Source of the DNA: an uncultured Mucispirillum sp.
Lineage (GTDB): Bacteria; Chrysiogenota; Deferribacteres; Deferribacterales; Mucispirillaceae
Length of the DNA: 19,585 nt
Direction of reading: 5' to 3'
NCBI GenBank assembly: GCA_937890655.1
Contig: CALADT010000100.1
Location: 1-19,585, forward strand
A program made the position numbers and the translations under genes. Within the stretch, counting starts at the first letter, position 1, and every line of letters begins with the position of its first letter. The notes below the pieces were generated by a model. It searched no databases and was not told where the DNA came from. It saw nothing but the letters and a program-made list of their open reading frames with translations. Of the stretch, positions 16,218-19,585 are shown piece after piece.

Positions 16218-16944
16218 AATATATAAGGAGTATGATTTTTTTGCCTACTTTTATAATAAGTATTGGATGGCACACTCTCCTACATATTTTAAAAAAGCGT
16301 TGGAAATATTATTATTTCAGCATATAAAAAAAGGTAGTAATATACTAGATGTATGTTGTGGCACAGGCCATTCTGCAAATATTATGGAAAAAGCAGGCTA
16401 TATTGTAGAAGGAATGGACGGCTCACAATTAATGCTAGACTATGCAAAAGAAAACGCAAAAAAATGTAGCTTTTTTCAAGGTGATGCAAGAAATTTTAAT
16501 TTAGGTAAAAAATATAAAGGTATAACATGTTTATTTGACAGTATAAACCATATGTTATCAAGTGATGATTTATTACAAGTATTTAAAAATATATATAACC
16601 ATTTAGAAGATAATGGAGTATTTTTATTTGATGTAAACTCTTTAGAATCATGTGTTAATGTTTTTATGGGAGATGTTACAGTGGTGGAAGAAAATACTGC
16701 CTTTATATCTATGGGAAGTTATAATGAAGAAGATAAATTAATAACATATAACTTAACTGCCTTTATAAAAGAAGATAACCACTATATTAGGCAGGATAGT
16801 GTAGTATATGAAAAATATTACAGCGAAAAAACATTAATGAAATATTTAAAAGAATCGGGTTTTAAAAATATAAATATAACATATGGGCAGGAGCTAAATA
16901 TAGAGGCTTTTGAGGACAGGATATTTTTTACAGTGTGGAAATAG
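16210..16944 (+). CDS. Class I SAM-dependent methyltransferase, substrate unknown
   Basis: With the GTG start at 16210 the protein is 244 residues. It has the Rossmann methyltransferase motifs: ILDVCCGTGHSA (45-56, SAM-binding motif I), VEGMDGSQLMLDYA with the acidic D70 after strand 2, FFQGDARNF (motif for adenine contact), and a D-S-I-N-H strand 4 segment. The N-terminal part (YKEYDFFAYFYNKYW) and the C-terminal NITYGQELNIEAFEDRIFFTVWK resemble the common small-molecule/general methyltransferases annotated only by domain. It does not resemble BioC. It overlaps thiD by 8 nt (GTGGATAA) and ends 1 nt before the next gene, so coupling is tight. Target not predictable. Confidence 0.88.
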   Translation: MDKIYKEYDFFAYFYNKYWMAHSPTYFKKALEILLFQHIKKGSNILDVCCGTGHSANIMEKAGYIVEGMDGSQLMLDYAKENAKKCSFFQGDARNFNLGKKYKGITCLFDSINHMLSSDDLLQVFKNIYNHLEDNGVFLFDVNSLESCVNVFMGDVTVVEENTAFISMGSYNEEDKLITYNLTAFIKEDNHYIRQDSVVYEKYYSEKTLMKYLKESGFKNINITYGQELNIEAFEDRIFFTVWK

Positions 16945-16945
16945 T

Positions 16946-18325
16946 ATGAAAAAAGCAGGTATAGTTTTATTTTTATTATTAATATTTATTGTTAATAGCT
17001 ATGGTGCCACTTTAGAGGGTATAGGCTATGGTGCTACTATGGATGAGGCAAAGGAAGAATCACTTGCTGATTTATCCAGCAGTATAAAAGTGCAGGTATT
17101 TTCAAAACACGAACAAACCACAATGAAAAGTAATAATAAAGTAGTTTCAGACTATACAAGGTGGACAAAACTTTCCACAAATGTGCCAATCATAAGCCCT
17201 TCTATTTATTACAGCAGAGAAAAAGGAAAACATAAAGCAATAGCAAGTATAGATAAACCACAATTGTATAGTGATAAACTAGGGGAACTTGCAGAAAAAA
17301 TAGATGAAATAACAAAAAATGTAACAGCAGAAAGTGATAAAGCATTAAATTATAGAGCATTATCATCGGTGCAAAGTTTATATGATGAATATGAAAGCTA
17401 CCAAGTGGTAGCAGATGTTTTAGGGGTGGACTATAAAAAACCACGTATAAGCTCAGCACAATCACTAACTATGCTTTTAGAGTTACAGGAAACACCACCT
17501 AGTTTAGAAGTGGCAGCAGAAATATTAACAAAAGATATGACTGAAAAAAATATATATGTAGTGCCGGTATTATATGCAGGGCAGGAAACAGTAACAGATT
17601 TTGGTTCATTTTTTAAAGATATGCTTGCTGTAAAAGTAAACTCTGTGGAAGTAGAGGAGGACGGCAGTCATAAACTTCGTTGCACATACTCTTTAAGTGC
17701 AGGGGATATTGTAATGGCCTGCTCTTTAAGGACAGGTGTTTCAAAAGTTATAAAATCTTCAGCTGTAAAAATACCACAAGAGCTTGTAAGCTCTATGGTA
17801 ACTGTTCCAAAAACTGATACTACATCAATATTGAATAATTTTGAAGTGCCAAAAACAGATTATAAAATATGGTTAAAGATTTCCACAGATGGCGACCCTG
17901 TTTTTTTACGTGAAAACGAACCCTTTTCATTACTTGTAAAAACTAATAAGGCAGGCTATATTTATTTTGTAACAGTAAATAATGGTAAAGACGGTCAGGC
18001 AAATGTTTTACTTTTAGACTGGAACAATACTTTTATAAAACATATAAGCGAAAATCAGGTAAATAAATGGGTAAGTATAGGTCAGTTTAGGGTAAAATCT
18101 CCTTTTGGTAGTGAAAGCCTTTATGCTTTTGGGTTAGAAAAAAAACCACAAGAAGAATATATATTACCAGAATATACCCATGGTAAAATAGGTTATTTAA
18201 AAAATGTTAGGTCAGATATTTTCTTGCAGGATATATTAAGCCTGTTTAAAAGACAACAGGGGGATAAAACTATGACTTCCATAACATATTCCACTGCACC
18301 AAATAGAAAGAAAGTAGGTAAGTAG
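16946..18325 (+). CDS. Exported LPP20-like / DUF4384 protein
   Basis: The 459-residue protein starts with a Sec signal peptide (MKKAGIVLFLLLIFIVNSYG, cleavage around 20-21). There is no lipobox cysteine, so it should be periplasmic or secreted. Directly after it, GIGYGATMDEAKEESLADL with SSSIKVQVFSK (about 25-53) matches the LPP20 family pattern (G-G-T-EA...A...L...I...V). A helical middle (110-200) follows. The C-terminal part (about 300-400) reads as DUF4384: FLRENEPFSLLVKTNKAGYI, YFVTV, then FRVKSPFGSESLYAFG. Proteins of this combination occur in Gram-negative envelopes, often beside beta-propellers, with no settled function. ATG 16946 is preferred over an upstream in-frame codon because it starts exactly at the signal peptide, 1 nt after the previous stop. 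Next gene begins 1 nt later. Confidence 0.8.
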   Translation: MKKAGIVLFLLLIFIVNSYGATLEGIGYGATMDEAKEESLADLSSSIKVQVFSKHEQTTMKSNNKVVSDYTRWTKLSTNVPIISPSIYYSREKGKHKAIASIDKPQLYSDKLGELAEKIDEITKNVTAESDKALNYRALSSVQSLYDEYESYQVVADVLGVDYKKPRISSAQSLTMLLELQETPPSLEVAAEILTKDMTEKNIYVVPVLYAGQETVTDFGSFFKDMLAVKVNSVEVEEDGSHKLRCTYSLSAGDIVMACSLRTGVSKVIKSSAVKIPQELVSSMVTVPKTDTTSILNNFEVPKTDYKIWLKISTDGDPVFLRENEPFSLLVKTNKAGYIYFVTVNNGKDGQANVLLLDWNNTFIKHISENQVNKWVSIGQFRVKSPFGSESLYAFGLEKKPQEEYILPEYTHGKIGYLKNVRSDIFLQDILSLFKRQQGDKTMTSITYSTAPNRKKVGK

Positions 18326-18326
18326 T

Positions 18327-19430
18327 ATGAAAAAAATATTTTTTATAATTATTGTTTTATACGCTTTTAATTTATATGCAGGGCCAAAAATATTATACGA
18401 TACTGCATATGTTGTAACAAGCACATCAGCAACAGAAGAATATGGTATTTTTGGTATGTTTGACGGAAATATTCGGCTAGTAGATGCTAAAACATCAGAA
18501 ATAATTCTGCTTAATATGGCACATAAAAAACCGGTTGTATCTATAAATGTAAGTGCTGACGGAAAATATATGGTTACAGCAGGCCAAGATGATACGATTA
18601 TTTTTTGGGATATGGTAGCATTAAAGGAAATAAAACGTATAGTAAAACAGGGCATGGGTATTCGTGGAGTGGTATTAAATAATGACGGAAGTAAATTATA
18701 TATTGCATACCCATCACAAATTTTTGAATATGATACAAAAAGCTGGGTAAATACAGGGCTTTATGACGGATATGAAAATGGCATATACTCCATAGCTTTA
18801 AATTATGAGGGCACACTTTTAGCAACAGGTAGCAAAAACGGAGAAATAAGCATATTAGATTTAAAAAAAGGGGAAATAACTTCCACATATAACGCAGGTA
18901 GAGAACTTATTATAAGCCTTGATTATGCTTATAGTGATAATACATTAATTGCAGGTAGTTATGATAAATCAGTAAGGGTATATAAAGACGGCAAAACAAG
19001 GCCTGTAAAAGAGTTTTCATTATTTAAAGATACGGTTCGTGGTGTAAAAATAAATAGTAAAGGCACAATGGCTTTAGCTGGTTCTGATGACGGTAATGTA
19101 ATATTATATGATTTAGTAAATAATAAGTTTAGCGAATTAGAGCTTAATAAAAAAGGGGAAATAACGTCAATTTCTGCTCCAAAAAGTTTTAATTTCATAT
19201 TAGCAGGTAAAGGTACAGCTTTTGAAGAAGAACATTATGGTATAATTTTATACCCTGCAAAAAAAATGATTTTTAGGAAACTTTATTCTTTTCAAACAAG
19301 CGATATTATAATATCAGAAAATGATAAAATAGAAGGTCGTGGTAGTTTTGGAGAATATATAAGGGTGTATCATAATGGTAATATAGAAAATTTATCTGAA
19401 TATATGGGAATAGAAAAGGTAAATTTTTAA
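18327..19430 (+). CDS. Exported WD40-repeat beta-propeller protein
   Basis: The 367-residue protein has a signal peptide MKKIFFIIIVLYAFNLYA (1-18, cleavage before GPK; no lipobox). The rest is a run of about 40-residue WD40-like blades with the usual GS/AG...D..I..WD ending: around 45-53 (FDGNIRLVD), 86-95 (AGQDDTIIFWD), 117-126, 166-178 (ATGSKNGEISILD), 209-219 (AGSYDKSVRVY) and 250-262 (AGSDDGNVILYD). Probably six or seven blades. WD40 propellers are binding scaffolds, so it likely binds a partner in the periplasm, plausibly the protein encoded 1 nt upstream. No enzymatic motif is seen. The function is unknown. Confidence 0.85.
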   Translation: MKKIFFIIIVLYAFNLYAGPKILYDTAYVVTSTSATEEYGIFGMFDGNIRLVDAKTSEIILLNMAHKKPVVSINVSADGKYMVTAGQDDTIIFWDMVALKEIKRIVKQGMGIRGVVLNNDGSKLYIAYPSQIFEYDTKSWVNTGLYDGYENGIYSIALNYEGTLLATGSKNGEISILDLKKGEITSTYNAGRELIISLDYAYSDNTLIAGSYDKSVRVYKDGKTRPVKEFSLFKDTVRGVKINSKGTMALAGSDDGNVILYDLVNNKFSELELNKKGEITSISAPKSFNFILAGKGTAFEEEHYGIILYPAKKMIFRKLYSFQTSDIIISENDKIEGRGSFGEYIRVYHNGNIENLSEYMGIEKVNF

Positions 19431-19440
19431 GGAGAACATA

Positions 19441-19585
19441 ATGGATATAATAAATGTAATGAAAAAACGATACGCAGTAAAAAAGTTTGATAAAACAAAG
19501 AAAATATCAGAAGATAAAATAAATACATTACTTGAAATAATTCGTTTAAGCCCTTCAAGTATAAACTCCCAACCGTGGCATTTTG
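19441..19585 (+). CDS. Nitroreductase family FMN enzyme (NfsB/NfnB-like), 5' part only
   Basis: The 48 codons present give MDIINVMKKRYAVKKFD followed by LEIIRLSPSSINSQPWHF. The pattern R-x-x-K-x-F-D at the N-terminus and SPSS-NSQPWHF match oxygen-insensitive NAD(P)H nitroreductases and dihydropteridine reductase of the NfsB type, where this part binds FMN. The gene runs off the right edge; the complete family is about 215-220 residues. The ribosome site GGAG (19431-19434) follows the previous stop, and the ATG lies 10 nt after that gene, so it belongs to the same transcription unit. The substrate cannot be inferred. Confidence 0.85.
   Translation, partial: MDIINVMKKRYAVKKFDKTKKISEDKINTLLEIIRLSPSSINSQPWHF

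Noticed and set aside
16210..16944. Methyltransferase as the missing BioC
   Set aside because: It has only general SAM motifs, lacks the BioC N-terminal pattern, and is in a different transcription unit.
18236..18655. A 139-codon open frame on the minus strand across two gene ends
   Set aside because: It runs antisense to the DUF4384 and WD40 genes, both of which have signal peptides and domain similarity.
1..19585. Mobile element, CRISPR array, tRNA or rRNA
   Set aside because: No transposase, integrase, direct-repeat array, or RNA-gene signature was seen on either strand.

Overview
The window reads as ordinary chromosome from a low-GC (roughly 30% by eye), probably anaerobic, Gram-negative bacterium. 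Signs are heavy use of TTA/ATA/AAA codons, exported proteins with plain Sec signal peptides (an LPP20/DUF4384 protein and a beta-propeller), a pseudaminic-acid gene typical of motile, glycan-decorated bacteria, and a biotin synthase with anaerobe-like sequence features. A Deferribacterota relative such as Mucispirillum would fit, but that is inference. I see no rRNA, tRNA, CRISPR array, insertion sequence or phage gene.

Left block (1-4971, minus strand): recJ, then a bifunctional (p)ppGpp synthetase/hydrolase (rel), then pseB, which runs off the left edge. rel has a convincing promoter of its own (TTGATA-17-TATAAT) in the recJ-rel gap. pseB follows rel by 15 nt.

Middle block (5091-9830, plus strand): a biotin operon birA-bioY-bioB-bioD-bioA plus a 52-residue cysteine-containing protein. 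The genes overlap or nearly touch, except for 12 nt at bioB/bioD and 23 nt before the last ORF. Upstream lies a perfect 9+9 bp inverted repeat with a 16-bp spacer. This is the expected architecture of a BirA operator, and its right arm contains the -35 hexamer of the birA promoter. BirA (ligase plus helix-turn-helix) therefore probably represses its own operon when biotin is plentiful. bioB is split by a one-base frameshift at a run of seven T; adding one T restores a normal 316-residue enzyme. No bioF, bioC or bioH is in the window.

A sodium:solute symporter (minus strand, 9834-11261) separates this operon from the right block. Its promoter diverges from the next one.

Right block (11338-19585, plus strand): one strong promoter (TTTACA-17-TATATT) precedes a tightly packed run. 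The genes are an 83-residue receiver-like protein overlapping dnaE, DNA polymerase III alpha (with an apparently intact PHP metal site and an extra charged segment), thiD, a SAM methyltransferase with a GTG start, an exported LPP20/DUF4384 protein, an exported WD40 propeller, and a nitroreductase cut by the right edge. No intergenic stretch exceeds about 150 bp.

The strongest points for follow-up are the bioB frameshift, the operator-promoter overlap, the dnaE-coupled mini-receiver, and the exported LPP20/DUF4384-WD40 pair.
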